From Prochlorococcus sp. AG-347-E03 (lineage in GTDB: Bacteria > Cyanobacteriota > Cyanobacteriia > PCC-6307 > Cyanobiaceae), in contig QCBG01000002.1 of NCBI GenBank assembly GCA_003279115.1, positions 62,001 to 126,000 of the forward strand: a stretch of DNA of 64,000 nucleotides, in the 5' to 3' direction. Positions 32,434 to 43,221 of this stretch are shown one piece after another. A program made the translations under genes and the position numbers. How positions within the stretch are numbered: position 1 is the first letter of the stretch; each line of letters begins with the position of its first letter. A model generated the notes under the pieces. It searched no databases. It had not been told where the DNA came from and saw only the letters and a program-made list of their open reading frames with translations.

Positions 32434-34005
32434 ATGGAATTAACTCTTTGGACGTATGAAGGACCACCACATGTTGGTGCTATGAGAATTGCATCGTCCA
32501 TGAAAGATATTCATTATGTGCTTCATGCCCCCCAAGGAGATACATATGCAGATCTTCTCTTTACCATGATCGAGAGGAGGGGGCAAAGGCCTCCAGTAAC
32601 TTATACAACTTTTCAGGCTAGAGACCTTGGAGGCGATACAGCAGAATTAGTGAAGAAAAATATTAAGGAAGCGGTTGAACGATTCAAACCCAAAACTCTT
32701 TTAGTCGGAGAAAGTTGTACAGCAGAACTTATCCAAGACCAACCTGGAGCACTTGCGAAAGGTATGGGGTTTGATATGCCGATTGTTAATCTTGAATTAC
32801 CTGCTTATAGCAAGAAAGAAAATTGGGGGGCTTCAGAAACCTTTTATCAACTAACGAGAACCCTCTTAAAAGAAAAAGTAAGTTCTTCAGACAAAATAAA
32901 TCCCCTTAGGTGGAGGGAATTAGGTAGGAGACCAAAAGTTAATATACTTGGTCCTTCATTATTAGGATTTAGATGCAGAGATGATGTAATCGAAATCCAA
33001 CGCATACTTTCGGAACAAGGTATAGATACAAACGTAGTTGCTCCATTAGGTGCTAGTCCTGATGATATTGAGAGACTAATTGATGCTGAAATAAATATCT
33101 GTCTTTATCAAGAAATTGCTGAAGCTTCATGTGAGTGGCTTAAACGGAACTTTGGAATGGAATATACGAATACTATTCCTATTGGAATAAAAAATACAAT
33201 TAAATTTATAAATGAAGTTCATGAGAAATTAGATCTTCCTTTAACGAATAAAGAAGAATTAGAAAATAAATCAAAACTTCCTTGGTACTCAAAATCAGTT
33301 GACTCTAATTATCTTACTGGTAAAAGAGTTTTTATTTTTGGTGATGGAACACATGCAATTGCAGCAGCCAAAATTGCTAAGGAAGAATTGGGTTTTGAAG
33401 TAGTGGGTCTTGGAACATACAGCAGGGAGATGGCCAGGCAAGTAAGAGCTACTGCAAAAGATCTTAATGTAGAAGCTCTGATAACTAACAATTATCTAGA
33501 AGTGGAAGATGCCATGAAAAAGGCAGCCCCTGAACTAGTTTTAGGGACCCAAATGGAAAGGCATAGTGCAAAAAGGCTCGGTATTCCATGCTCAGTAATT
33601 AGTACACCAATGCATGTTCAAGATGTACCTGCAAGATACAGCCCTCAAATGGGATGGGAAGGAGCAAATGTGATTTTTGATGACTGGGTGCATCCCTTAA
33701 TGATGGGCTTAGAAGAGCATCTTATTGATATGTTCAAACATGACTTTGAGTTTGTTGATGGCCATCAAAGCCATTTAGGACATACAGCCACAAACACAAA
33801 TGATTTTTTAAATTCTGAGGACAAAAAAGAAAAAAATAGTAAAGAAGGAATTATCTGGACTGAATCTGGTAGAGCTGAATTAACAAAAGTTCCATTTTTT
33901 GTAAGAGGTAAAGTCAAAACAAATACTGAAAAATACGCAATCTTGAGAGGAATTCCAGAGATAAGCGATGAAACTCTTTACGATGCCAAAGCGTATTTTA
34001 GTTAA
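32434..34005 (+). CDS. chlB: Light-independent protochlorophyllide reductase subunit B
   Basis: Partner of ChlN. The N-terminus has [17 protein letters not shown] and [11 protein letters not shown]; the Asp at position 36 is the unusual fourth ligand of the NB iron-sulfur cluster. The nitrogenase-like core continues with [15 protein letters not shown] and [16 protein letters not shown], and the C-terminal extra domain (about 420-523) has [16 protein letters not shown], typical of ChlB. At 523 aa it matches the family. It ends with a 191-nt gap before chlL, which contains only a weak ATGAGT/ACTCAT hairpin (34035-34052). Confidence 0.96.
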   Translation: MELTLWTYEGPPHVGAMRIASSMKDIHYVLHAPQGDTYADLLFTMIERRGQRPPVTYTTFQARDLGGDTAELVKKNIKEAVERFKPKTLLVGESCTAELIQDQPGALAKGMGFDMPIVNLELPAYSKKENWGASETFYQLTRTLLKEKVSSSDKINPLRWRELGRRPKVNILGPSLLGFRCRDDVIEIQRILSEQGIDTNVVAPLGASPDDIERLIDAEINICLYQEIAEASCEWLKRNFGMEYTNTIPIGIKNTIKFINEVHEKLDLPLTNKEELENKSKLPWYSKSVDSNYLTGKRVFIFGDGTHAIAAAKIAKEELGFEVVGLGTYSREMARQVRATAKDLNVEALITNNYLEVEDAMKKAAPELVLGTQMERHSAKRLGIPCSVISTPMHVQDVPARYSPQMGWEGANVIFDDWVHPLMMGLEEHLIDMFKHDFEFVDGHQSHLGHTATNTNDFLNSEDKKEKNSKEGIIWTESGRAELTKVPFFVRGKVKTNTEKYAILRGIPEISDETLYDAKAYFS

Positions 34006-34196
34006 TTTACTTACTAATAAACTATAATTAAGTCATGAGTATTTTAACTCATAATTTAATAGAATTCATCCTAAAAATTAAGTTATAAGAACATCTTTCC
34101 CAACTTTAATACAATTAAATACATATTTGTTTAAAAACATAATTCATGTGTATTTACGCTGCAAGAATATAAATAATAATGTGTTTTAAGCTTTAA

Positions 34197-35084
<888 letters not shown>

Positions 35085-35090
35085 TCTTAA

Positions 35091-36101
35091 TCAATCTAAT
35101 CCAACCAATTGTTTTGTTAGATCATAAGTTTGTTGTGAGGTCTTTGTATTAACTATTCTTTTTGACAACTTTTGAGAAAAAGCTTTTCTACCAGTTTTCT
35201 GGCGATTTCCCCAGCTCCAATGGACTGATGGTTTAGCAAATTCTTTATAGGTTGCCACCTTAGCCACTCTCTCTCCTGCCAACCTTTGGGAAACATATCC
35301 TTTTGTTATAAATTTTTGAAAAATCGGGAATAAAAATCTAAATAACCAAGGAGTATCTCTAAAAAGTTTTGTATCAGCAACACATCCAGGATATAGAGAA
35401 TTTACAATAATTTTCTCTGCTGGATATCTTTTTGATAGTTCCTGAACGGTCACCATATTGCAAAGTTTACTATCCTTATAAGCTTTACCAGGTTTGAATT
35501 TCTTTCCATTCGCCATACTTATCGGAGGTAAAAATCCATTTTTAAATCCAGATAAGTCTCCTAGATCAGCTGGAGCAGGGATAGGGATCTTTCCTCCAAG
35601 TTCTGAATAATTAGCTGTAACAGTTCCTAATACTGTAATCCTTGGCTTAAATAAACTAGCTTTTCCATTTAGGAAAATTTCTCTTTCTGAAGATAAAATA
35701 TTCTTTAAAAGCAGATTTATCATTAGGAAATGCCCAAAATGATTAACTGCCATAGAGTTTTCAAAACCCTGAAGAGATCTTTCAGGTCTCTTCAGTCTAG
35801 GCTTATAAACTGCTGCATTACAAATAAGAGAATTTATTGGTTTTTTAAATCTATCCAATATTTCATTGCAACCTTTTCTTACATCATCCAAATTCGAGAG
35901 ATCTATTTCTACAAAGTGTATATTTTCAAATTCCTCTTTTGTTAAGAATTCCTCAGCTATTGATATAGCTCTTTTATTTGATCGATTAACAGCTATGACT
36001 TCCCATCCAAATCTTATAAGAGGTTTTAGAGTATTTAATCCGACTCCTGAAGTTGTGCCTGTTATTAGGGCTAATCCCTTAATGTCTTTACTCACTAGCA
36101 A
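35091..36101 (-). CDS. por: Light-dependent protochlorophyllide oxidoreductase
   Basis: SDR enzyme that reduces protochlorophyllide to chlorophyllide with NADPH only when the pigment absorbs light. It shows the Rossmann motif ITGTTSGVGLNT, the VCNAA-type strand as LICNAAVYK, and the catalytic YKDSK (YxxxK) that donates the proton. Por-specific inserts such as GDLSGFKNGF and PISMANGKKFKPGKAYKD and the C-terminal HWSWGNRQK are present. At 336 aa it is normal. The track start is TTG 36101; GTG 36095 is an alternative. It is functionally redundant with chlLNB just across. Confidence 0.96.
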   Translation of the reverse strand: MLVSKDIKGLALITGTTSGVGLNTLKPLIRFGWEVIAVNRSNKRAISIAEEFLTKEEFENIHFVEIDLSNLDDVRKGCNEILDRFKKPINSLICNAAVYKPRLKRPERSLQGFENSMAVNHFGHFLMINLLLKNILSSEREIFLNGKASLFKPRITVLGTVTANYSELGGKIPIPAPADLGDLSGFKNGFLPPISMANGKKFKPGKAYKDSKLCNMVTVQELSKRYPAEKIIVNSLYPGCVADTKLFRDTPWLFRFLFPIFQKFITKGYVSQRLAGERVAKVATYKEFAKPSVHWSWGNRQKTGRKAFSQKLSKRIVNTKTSQQTYDLTKQLVGLD

Positions 36102-36149
36102 AAAATTTAATCGTAAAAAAATAAGTAAAAAGATTTTAGATCATACTTA

Positions 36150-36497
36150 TCAACGCCATATTACTCTGATAATGTCCCTAGAAATCATTTGATCCTGATC
36201 CTTCATAAATCTTTGCTCACCTTCAGCAGAAAATAAATCGTCAAACCTACTCGTCAAATTATTATATCGATAGTTTTCGTATGAAAATGAGTCTTGAATT
36301 TCCCTTAGCCTTGTTAATCTAACTTTGGAACTATATCCAAGCTTAATTAAGCTTATTAATGCTAAAAGGGAAAAGCAAATTTTTATGATCAAGAAAACAA
36401 AGGATACAAAATTTTCCTGTTTCTGTTGATCTTTTTTAAATACAGAACTTTGGTATTTTTTAATAAAATTTATATTTTTAAATGTAGATTCTGACAA
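36150..36497 (-). CDS. Small single-span membrane protein, hypothetical
   Basis: 115-residue protein I cannot name. A polar start is followed by one strong membrane span (about 30-52, FVSFVFLIIKICFSLLALISL), then a basic, probably coiled region (KVRLTRLREIQDSFSYENYR) and SRFDDLFSAEGEQRFMKDQDQMI. This build, short N-tail, one span and coiled tail, resembles septum- or envelope-associated proteins, but there is no direct evidence. The start is TTG 36497. It lies between psaM and por on the same strand and may be co-transcribed with psaM. Confidence 0.65.
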   Translation of the reverse strand: MSESTFKNINFIKKYQSSVFKKDQQKQENFVSFVFLIIKICFSLLALISLIKLGYSSKVRLTRLREIQDSFSYENYRYNNLTSRFDDLFSAEGEQRFMKDQDQMISRDIIRVIWR

Positions 36498-36581
36498 ATT
36501 TAGTTCTTAGAAAAATTACTGAACAAGTCAATTCAGCTTAACTACATTATTACCTTAAAAATATAAATTTTCTAATAGATT

Positions 36582-36686
36582 TTAGTTTCTGCCTAAGCTA
36601 ATTCCTAATCTAAGAGCAAGAACTCCTGCATGCATAACAACTATTAGGCTAAGTGCAATTAAATTTATTGTTTGAGTGGGCTCCAT
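36582..36686 (-). CDS. psaM: Photosystem I reaction centre subunit XII (PsaM), 34 aa, absent from the ORF track
   Basis: A 34-codon frame on the minus strand encodes a protein beginning [20 protein letters not shown] and ending [10 protein letters not shown], one membrane helix with the PsaM pattern. PsaM is a peripheral single-span subunit at the PSI trimer interface. It is below the length cut-off of the supplied track but has a clean ATG (36684-36686) and TAA. It lies 84 nt upstream of the 115-aa membrane protein. A TTGACA hexamer (36730-36735, + strand) in the adjacent gap more likely serves the divergent ligase gene. Confidence 0.93.
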   Translation of the reverse strand: MEPTQTINLIALSLIVVMHAGVLALRLGISLGRN

Positions 36687-36786
36687 AGTAAAAAAAGATT
36701 TCCTATATTCTCCACCCAAAAGAGGGGGTTTGACACACTATTACAAAATGATGTTACGTAATTAATAATTTGAAAGAAAAAATTTA

Positions 36787-37515
36787 TTGAAAATTATCAT
36801 AAATAAAACTACAGAGTTAATTTTGGGATTAGGAAATCAAGCTTTAATTTTTTCGACAACTAATCTACCTGGATTTGATCAAATGGCTTTAGATTTAAAT
36901 TCTCTAGATCAGACTATTTCCAATTCTGAAATAATTCTTACTTTAAGGTTCTACTATTGGGCGGGAGATTGGCTTTCAATTGGTTATCACCAAAAGGAAA
37001 TTCCTACTCATTGGGAAAAATTATTATCAAATGGAGAAATTAATATTGTAAGACGCCCCTCTGGAGGGGGGGCTGTTTTGCATTCAGGAGGCATAACCTA
37101 TGCATTAACATTTAAAAAAAATTATTATAAAATCCTTAGTTATGAAATGGTAAATAATTGGTTAATTAAGAGTTTTAAAGAATTAGGCCTCAAATTACAA
37201 TATGGTAATTTACAAAAATCAACAATAACATCTAATTGTTTTGGGACTTCATTAATTTCTGATTTAGTTGATCAGGATGGGTTTAAGAGAATAGGAAGTG
37301 CCCAATATCGTAAAAAAGGTGCCTTTCTTCAACATGGAGAGATTCAAACAAATCCTTCACAAGATTTATGGTTCAAATTATTTAGAGAAGAGGCTCCACC
37401 TAAAGTAAATCTAAACCTCACAAATGATGAAATAATTCAACATTTAAGTAATTCATTTCAAAAGAATAAATCAAATATAAAGTTCAAAAATATAATTATA
37501 GATAAAAAATTTTGA
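36787..37515 (+). CDS. Lipoate-protein ligase A family protein
   Basis: Member of the biotin/lipoate A/B ligase fold, which attaches lipoate or octanoate to E2 and H proteins of 2-oxoacid dehydrogenases and the glycine cleavage system. The family signatures are INIVRRPSGGGAVLHSGG, followed by ITYALTF, and KRIGSAQYRKKGAFLQHGEI with the catalytic Lys. At 242 aa it is close to the LipM/LplJ size. The start is TTG 36787; no ATG upstream. It converges on the M50 protease gene. Whether it acts as ligase or octanoyltransferase is not resolved. Confidence 0.83.
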   Translation: MKIIINKTTELILGLGNQALIFSTTNLPGFDQMALDLNSLDQTISNSEIILTLRFYYWAGDWLSIGYHQKEIPTHWEKLLSNGEINIVRRPSGGGAVLHSGGITYALTFKKNYYKILSYEMVNNWLIKSFKELGLKLQYGNLQKSTITSNCFGTSLISDLVDQDGFKRIGSAQYRKKGAFLQHGEIQTNPSQDLWFKLFREEAPPKVNLNLTNDEIIQHLSNSFQKNKSNIKFKNIIIDKKF

Positions 37516-37526
37516 TGACAAAATCC

Positions 37527-38750
37527 CTAAAGATCACCTTTCTGCTTCATTAAATTAATTATTCTTGGTAATTGAATTCCCAAGGGATACTGATTTTTAT
37601 AATTTAATTTATTGACAATTTCTGAAGGCAAATTAAGTCCTAATTTATTCAATATAAAGTTTCCAATTTTAGACCTATCAATTATCCCCAAAGGGATATC
37701 TGCAGCATTAAGAACCAATACAAAACCTTCATCTGTTTTTTCAAGTCTTTCTATAGTTTTCCATAATTTATCGCTACTATACACACTTTCAAAACTATCG
37801 ATTGGCTTCTTAAAATCTCCAACAAAGTTACGTTCCCATTTTTTTATGGAGACATTTTTTAAAATATTCTCATCAATAAAACCAGTCCATCTTCCATTAT
37901 TCGTAACAAAAAGATATTTATCTGATGCATCTTTTTTGTTTTTTATGAATGTATTTAATTTTGAAAAATTAGAATCAAATTCAATTTTTCTCAATGGCTT
38001 TAATTTAAGCTCAGAAACTTTACTAAATTTAAGTATATTTTCAATTTTAAAAAATTGACTTTCTGACTTTGAAGAATTAACTCCAAACAAACCTAAAAAA
38101 GAAAGAATTAAACCATAGTAAAAGTTAAATCTAAATAAACAAATTATCCCAAATACGAGACCTAAAAAAGATAAAAATAAATTTACTTTATTAAGAAAGC
38201 TTCTACCTTTGTGTTTACTCCCTGAGAAATGCCAAATAATACTTTTTAATAAATTTCCTCCATTTAAAGAACCAATTGGAATCAAATTTACGAAGCCTAA
38301 GAAAAAATTTAATATACCTAGCCTAGAAATTATATTAATTGATATGAGTTCTTGAGATGCACTGTAATTACTAATTAAAAGGAAGATGAATGCTGTAGCA
38401 AAACATAATAGTGGTCTAACAATCGCAATTTTTATATTACCTTTAGCAGTTTGACAGTACTTATCTATTTGTAAAATTGCACCGAGGAAATAAAAGGTAA
38501 TGTTTTTTATTTTTACACCCTGATTTAAGGAAACAAAAGTATGTAAAACTTCATGAGACATAATTGAAGTCATTAAGAAAAAAGAAGTTAAAAACCCTAT
38601 AATCCAAGCTTCTTTTGCATTGTAAATATCACCAGAAGATAAATTAACCTGATTACTTATGCTCCATGAGAATAAAAAGAGAATAACAAACCAATACGGG
38701 TGAATTTTGAAGGGAATTCCCCATATTTTAAAAATTTGCCAACTTCTCAA
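37527..38750 (-). CDS. Site-2 protease-like (M50) membrane metalloprotease with CBS-type C-terminus, altered LDG motif
   Basis: 407-residue membrane protein of the SpoIVFB/Rip3-like M50 group that cuts proteins inside the membrane. The HExxH zinc motif is present (MSHEVLHTFV, about 65-73). The second motif, normally NxxPxxxLDGG with the Asp as third zinc ligand, reads NLIPIGSLNGGN here, so Asp is replaced by Asn. Six or so hydrophobic segments occupy 1-225; residues 235-407 form a CBS-domain pair (DEGFVLVLNAADIPLGIIDRS). The start is TTG 38750. It may be an inactive or altered protease. It converges on the lipoate-ligase-like gene by 11 nt. Confidence 0.82.
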   Translation of the reverse strand: MRSWQIFKIWGIPFKIHPYWFVILFLFSWSISNQVNLSSGDIYNAKEAWIIGFLTSFFLMTSIMSHEVLHTFVSLNQGVKIKNITFYFLGAILQIDKYCQTAKGNIKIAIVRPLLCFATAFIFLLISNYSASQELISINIISRLGILNFFLGFVNLIPIGSLNGGNLLKSIIWHFSGSKHKGRSFLNKVNLFLSFLGLVFGIICLFRFNFYYGLILSFLGLFGVNSSKSESQFFKIENILKFSKVSELKLKPLRKIEFDSNFSKLNTFIKNKKDASDKYLFVTNNGRWTGFIDENILKNVSIKKWERNFVGDFKKPIDSFESVYSSDKLWKTIERLEKTDEGFVLVLNAADIPLGIIDRSKIGNFILNKLGLNLPSEIVNKLNYKNQYPLGIQLPRIINLMKQKGDL

Positions 38751-38805
38751 AAATAATCTCCGCTATATTTAGCAATAATACTAATTTTACATACAAGATA
38801 ATGAT

Positions 38806-39462
38806 ATGCCCAAGACAAATACTTTAGTTAAAATTTGTGGATTAACATCAGAAGAACAAGCTCTTCAAGTGGCCAAATTAGGAGCGAATGCCATAGGCAT
38901 TATTTCGGTTAAAGAGTCCCCGAGGTATGTATCAGCTGAAATCAAGAAAAAAATATTTAAAACCTTAGAAAATTTTTTTCCAGAAATCGATAGAGTATCT
39001 GTTGTGCAAAATTGTCCAATAGATTTAATTATCAAAAATTTCTTGGGCAACCCAAGTGAAACTATCATTCAATTACATGGGGATGAGGATATTGATTATT
39101 GCAAAAAAATAAGGAACAAAATTCCAAACATTGGCCTATGGAAGGCTTTTAGGATAAAAACGGAAAAGGACCTTGATAAAATAAAACCTTTTGAAGATTT
39201 TGTTGATGCGATACTACTTGATTCTTGGAATAAAGAAACATATGGAGGTTCAGGAAAAAAAATTAATTCAATTTATCTTAGGAATCTGAAATTTAGCAAA
39301 CCTTGGTGGTTAGCAGGTGGAATATCAATTGAATGGATTGATGAAATCTTAGCTAACATCAAACCAGATGGGCTTGATATTTCAAGTAGTATTGAAATAT
39401 CACCAGGCTTAAAGGATATAAAAAAAACAGCGGATTTAATAAAAGCTTTAAAACAGAATTAG
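38806..39462 (+). CDS. trpF: Phosphoribosylanthranilate isomerase
   Basis: TIM-barrel enzyme converting phosphoribosyl-anthranilate to CdRP in tryptophan synthesis. It shows LVKICGLTSEEQA with the catalytic Cys, GIISVKESPRYVS, IIQLHGDED, DAILLDSW with the catalytic Asp, and the phosphate-binding WWLAGGIS / DGLDISSSIE. At 218 aa it is normal. ATG 38806. Its TAG overlaps the TAA of convergent folE by 3-4 nt (39459-39462). Other trp genes are elsewhere (trpA at 8 kb). Confidence 0.95.
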   Translation: MPKTNTLVKICGLTSEEQALQVAKLGANAIGIISVKESPRYVSAEIKKKIFKTLENFFPEIDRVSVVQNCPIDLIIKNFLGNPSETIIQLHGDEDIDYCKKIRNKIPNIGLWKAFRIKTEKDLDKIKPFEDFVDAILLDSWNKETYGGSGKKINSIYLRNLKFSKPWWLAGGISIEWIDEILANIKPDGLDISSSIEISPGLKDIKKTADLIKALKQN

Positions 39463-40199
39463 TAATTATTAGTAGCAGATTGCTGTTTTACAAGCTCGAA
39501 AAATTCTTGTTTTAAACTTAAATCATGTCTAAAATCGCCCCTGACTACAGAATTTATCATGCTTGTATTTGGCTCTTTAACTCCCCTCCATTTCATACAA
39601 TAATGTTGGGCTTTTACAATAATTCCTAAACCTTTGGGTTCACACAATTTTTCAATTTCATCTGCAAGTATCATTACCGCCTCTTCCTGAATATGAGGTC
39701 TTGAGAAAACCCAATCAGCAACTCTGGCAAATTTTGAAAGTCCTATAACCTTATTCCCTGGTTTGATACCTATCCAACACTCACCTAAAATAGGGACTAA
39801 GTGATGTGAACATGCTGATCTGACAGAAATAGGGCCAACAGTATAAATTTCATCAAGATTCTTATCATTTGGGAAACTTGTTACTTTAGGTTGTTCGTGA
39901 TATCTACCTTTGAAGACTTCATTTAAATACATCTTTGAGACTCTTTCCGCAGTCTCTTGGGTATTATGATCATTTTCAACATCTATTACTAGGGACTTAA
40001 GCAGGTCTTTAACTCTTGAAGCAACTTCTTTTTCGAGAATTTCTAATTCTCCAGGATTTATATAATCTGCAATATTATCGTTTGCACTGAATCTTACACC
40101 AGCTTTCTTAATTCTATCTCTGATAATTTCAGAGATTAATTTATTAGTAATCTGATCGTCAAACTTTCTAATATTATCGTTAGGTAATGTAGAGGTCAT
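39459..40199 (-). CDS. folE: GTP cyclohydrolase I
   Basis: Opens GTP to dihydroneopterin triphosphate, the entry to folate and pterin synthesis; its product is also the substrate family of the QueD-like protein at 3.9 kb. It shows the zinc motif SVRSACSHHLVPILGECWIG, SKFARVADWVFSRPHIQE, and KAQHYCMKWRGVKE with the second zinc Cys. At 246 aa it carries a polar N-terminal leader of about 60 residues before the conserved core. ATG 40199. The 153-nt gap upstream of its neighbour is AT-rich with a TATAGT box on the minus strand but no clear -35. Confidence 0.94.
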   Translation of the reverse strand: MTSTLPNDNIRKFDDQITNKLISEIIRDRIKKAGVRFSANDNIADYINPGELEILEKEVASRVKDLLKSLVIDVENDHNTQETAERVSKMYLNEVFKGRYHEQPKVTSFPNDKNLDEIYTVGPISVRSACSHHLVPILGECWIGIKPGNKVIGLSKFARVADWVFSRPHIQEEAVMILADEIEKLCEPKGLGIIVKAQHYCMKWRGVKEPNTSMINSVVRGDFRHDLSLKQEFFELVKQQSATNNY

Positions 40200-40352
40200 A
40201 AAATTTTAAACAGAAAATTGTATGCAACTTAATTTACTGTATCTTTTAAAAGCTTAATTGCTTATACACTATATCACATTCTCTTGTTCAATCGGGTTCA
40301 AAAAGTCCTAAAAAAAATCACCTTTTAAAGATTAAAAAGAGAAACAGAATTT

Positions 40353-41060
40353 TTAAAAAGCCCCTCCAGAAGGCATCAAAGTTAAGTCTTCAATTAATTG
40401 TGATTCTGGTTGTTGCGCCATATAAAGAATAGTATCTGATACCTTTTTTGGGGAAAGCATAGCAGTTCTATCAAAATCAGAATTAATTGATTCAGAGTCC
40501 CAAAGAGGCGTATTTACTGAACCTAGTGTTATTGTACATGCTCGAATCGAATTAGATCTCTCCTCTTCCCTCAAACATTTAGTAAACATGCTGAGTGCAG
40601 CTTTTGAAATACAATATGCTCCCCATTGAGGGAAGGCATTATAAGCAGCATGACTACTAACATTAATGACTAAACCACCATTTTTCCTCATTTGGGGAAT
40701 TATTGAGCTGCAAATTTGAAAAACACTTGTGAGGTTTGTTTGAATAGTTTGTTCCCAGTGCTCAAAATCCATTTCAACTAAGGACTCATTAAATGCACAA
40801 CCTGCATTATTTATCAAAACTGAAGGACACCCATATTTCTCGATTGCTTCTGCAACACACTTCTCTATTCCAAGAGGATTAGATAAATCACATTTAACTA
40901 GGCTAATTTTTGATTTAGTGTTCAATAATTCTCTCTTAAGTTTCTCCAATAAATCCATTTGTCTGGAAAGTAAAATTAGATCCCAGCCGGCATTTGCAAA
41001 AGTAATTGCGGTAGATTTACCAATACCTTTTGTAGCACCTGATATAAAAGCTAATTTCAA
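40353..41060 (-). CDS. Short-chain dehydrogenase/reductase coupled to accA
   Basis: 235-residue classical SDR: ISGATKGIGKSTAI for NAD(P) binding, INNAGCAFNE, VINVSSHAAYNAFPQWGAYCISKAAL with the Ser-Tyr-Lys triad (YxxxK = YCISK), and LGSVNTPLWD. The track extends it to 41168, but that would overlap accA by more than 100 nt; TTG 41058-41060, one base after the accA stop, restores a normal SDR N-terminus (LKLAFISGATKG). Position in an accA-aar-ado lipid cluster suggests an acyl or fatty substrate, possibly a 3-oxoacyl reductase role, but that is inference. Confidence 0.85.
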   Translation of the reverse strand: MKLAFISGATKGIGKSTAITFANAGWDLILLSRQMDLLEKLKRELLNTKSKISLVKCDLSNPLGIEKCVAEAIEKYGCPSVLINNAGCAFNESLVEMDFEHWEQTIQTNLTSVFQICSSIIPQMRKNGGLVINVSSHAAYNAFPQWGAYCISKAALSMFTKCLREEERSNSIRACTITLGSVNTPLWDSESINSDFDRTAMLSPKKVSDTILYMAQQPESQLIEDLTLMPSGGAF

Positions 41061-41061
41061 T

Positions 41062-42069
41062 TTATTCAGTTTTTTGAGGAATTTCACTATAAATTTCTTC
41101 AATATTATTCGCTTCGATAAATTTACCCAAAACCCTAAATTTTTTATATCTTTCATCAATGAGTTCAATGTTAGTCATTTGAAGTAAAGCATTAAGGTGT
41201 TTCTCAATAGCATCCTTAAGTGTTTTGCCAGCTTCTAAAGGAGCCCAATTGTTTCCGCCTGATGGCTCTGGTAATACTTCGTCTATTATCCCCAATTTAA
41301 GTAAATCTTTACCTGTAATTTTAAGAGCTGATGCAGCTTCAGGAGCCTTTGCTGCATCTCTCCATAAAATTGATGCACATGCTTCTGGACTAGCAACTGT
41401 GTAAACACTGTGTTCAAACATTAGCAATCTATCAGCAACACCTATCCCAAGTGCACCTCCAGAACCACCTTCTCCAATAACAGTAGCCACTATAGGGACT
41501 TTTAAACCAAACATCTCCCTCAAGTTTCTTGCTATCGCTTCCCCTTGTCCCTGTTCTTCGGCGGTTAAACCTGCGTAGGCTCCAGGAGTATCAATAAATG
41601 TAAGAATTGGCAAAGAAAATCTATCAGCATGCTGCATTAATCTAAGCGCTTTTCTGTAACCTCCTGGCTTGGCCATTCCAAAGTTTCTTTTTACATTTTC
41701 TTTTGTGTCTCTTCCTTTCTGATGCCCCAGAATCAAAACTGGTCTATTATTTATCGAACCAATCCCTCCAATAAGTGCCATATCATCGCCTCCATTTCTA
41801 TCTCCATGCAATTCGATCCAGTCATCACAAAACATTTGAACAAAGTCCAAAGTACTAGGTCTTTGAGGATGTCTAGCTACCTGAATCTTTTGTGCAGGTG
41901 TGAGTGATTTAAATATCTCTTCTCTTCTTCTAGCAGCTAAGGTCTCAAGCTGAAGAAGCTGTTGACTAACATCCACTTCTGAATCTCGAGCTAATTCTTT
42001 AATTTGCTCTATCTGTTTCTCAAGTTCAACAAGAGGCTTTTCAAAATCAAGGAGATAACGTTTAGCCAT
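41062..42069 (-). CDS. accA: Acetyl-CoA carboxylase carboxyltransferase subunit alpha
   Basis: With AccD transfers CO2 from carboxybiotin to acetyl-CoA, making malonyl-CoA for fatty acids. It has a helical N-terminus ([18 protein letters not shown]), [40 protein letters not shown], and [18 protein letters not shown]. At 335 aa it is normal. ATG 42069, three nt after the aar stop, so the leftward order aar-accA-SDR is a tight unit. This clustering with aar/ado is a recognised cyanobacterial arrangement. Confidence 0.96.
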   Translation of the reverse strand: MAKRYLLDFEKPLVELEKQIEQIKELARDSEVDVSQQLLQLETLAARRREEIFKSLTPAQKIQVARHPQRPSTLDFVQMFCDDWIELHGDRNGGDDMALIGGIGSINNRPVLILGHQKGRDTKENVKRNFGMAKPGGYRKALRLMQHADRFSLPILTFIDTPGAYAGLTAEEQGQGEAIARNLREMFGLKVPIVATVIGEGGSGGALGIGVADRLLMFEHSVYTVASPEACASILWRDAAKAPEAASALKITGKDLLKLGIIDEVLPEPSGGNNWAPLEAGKTLKDAIEKHLNALLQMTNIELIDERYKKFRVLGKFIEANNIEEIYSEIPQKTE

Positions 42070-42072
42070 ACT

Positions 42073-43113
42073 TTAGACAGTTAAGACCTTAGGATGCTTA
42101 TCAAGTCCAATCGCAGAAAATCCATGTTTCAAAGAAGCTGCTCCAATAAATTCCATCTTTTCAAGGGAAATATTATTTCTTCCCCAACTAAAGTTTGTAT
42201 GACACTTTTCAAATTCTAAAATCATAGCTTCTGCAAAGCAAGCAAACATCTCTCTCTGAGGGTTTTGCATTTCTGCAAGTTCCATCATATTCCAACCAAT
42301 ATCATTGAAGAACTCTACTATACCTCCTTTTAAAACATGAATATTTTCACCCTGAAATTTCTCATCAAGATTTTTGGGGTATCCACCATCAATCATTAAA
42401 CATGGTTTTTTTAATTTATCAGTATCAATTTCAATTGTTTTAGGCATACTTGCAACCCATACAACAATATCGGCCTGAGGTAACGCATCATCTAAAGTTG
42501 TTATTGTGCCACCATCTAATTCTTTTTGTAATAAAGCTAGTGGTTCTTGTTGTCTTGCCACCATAAGAAGTTCTGAAATCCCAGTTTTATTGATAAGCCA
42601 TCTACAAACAGCACTACCAATATCACCTGTAGCACCAATTACAGCAACAGTTGCTTTTTTAAGGTCTATCCCAATTCGAGGCGCGTTTATTTCTAGTTGC
42701 TTACAAATAACCCAGGCAGTATGAGTATTGCCAGTAGTAAACCTTTCCCACTCTAATGAAGTATTTCTAATTTGTTTATGTTGTAGAAGATTAAAATTCT
42801 CAAAAATAATAGAAGTAAATCCTCCTAAAGCGGTTATGTTAATCCCTTTTTTCTGTGCTAATTCCATAGCATTTAGTACTTTTCTTCTAGCAGTCTTGAA
42901 CCTAGAAAGCATTTCGGGAACAAAGCAAGAATCTATATAAGAACCTTCAATAGATATTCCAGTAGCACTCTTAACTTCTACATTTTCAACAAGCTGAGGA
43001 GGAGCAGTACACCAAACATCCAAGTCGCCATCTGCAATATGATCAAAGCCTAGCATCGAAGCTTTTCTTTTTGCATCTTCAAAACTTGTTGAGTGGCCTA
43101 TTAACCCAAACAT
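42073..43113 (-). CDS. aar: Long-chain acyl-ACP reductase (Aar)
   Basis: Reduces fatty acyl-ACP to the aldehyde with NADPH, first step of cyanobacterial alkane synthesis. It has [14 protein letters not shown] at the start, [13 protein letters not shown]-type segment written here as [14 protein letters not shown], the NADPH motif [18 protein letters not shown] (about 165-180), and the active-site Cys in [11 protein letters not shown] near the C-terminus. At 346 aa it matches the family. ATG 43113. The product enzyme Ado is encoded 108 nt upstream. Confidence 0.95.
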   Translation of the reverse strand: MFGLIGHSTSFEDAKRKASMLGFDHIADGDLDVWCTAPPQLVENVEVKSATGISIEGSYIDSCFVPEMLSRFKTARRKVLNAMELAQKKGINITALGGFTSIIFENFNLLQHKQIRNTSLEWERFTTGNTHTAWVICKQLEINAPRIGIDLKKATVAVIGATGDIGSAVCRWLINKTGISELLMVARQQEPLALLQKELDGGTITTLDDALPQADIVVWVASMPKTIEIDTDKLKKPCLMIDGGYPKNLDEKFQGENIHVLKGGIVEFFNDIGWNMMELAEMQNPQREMFACFAEAMILEFEKCHTNFSWGRNNISLEKMEFIGAASLKHGFSAIGLDKHPKVLTV

Positions 43114-43221
43114 TTAAAATTTATAAATGGTTTCTATACGATGTTATGAACAATAGCACAGAGGTAACTACTTAAATAGGATTGATTAATTATTAAAATC
43201 CTTAATTAATTAGAAATGTAA

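Noticed and set aside
34035-34052. Terminator between chlB and chlL
   Set aside because: ATGAGT/ACTCAT is only 6 bp, is mostly A-T and has no T-run after it.
36720-36760. Sigma-70 promoter with TTGACA for the lipoate-ligase-like gene
   Set aside because: The hexamer at 36730-36735 is good, but no matching -10 box lies 16-18 nt downstream, so it is not called as a feature.
41062-41168. Upstream extension of the SDR into accA
   Set aside because: The accA C-terminus is the coding frame there; SDR homology starts at LKLAFISGATKG.
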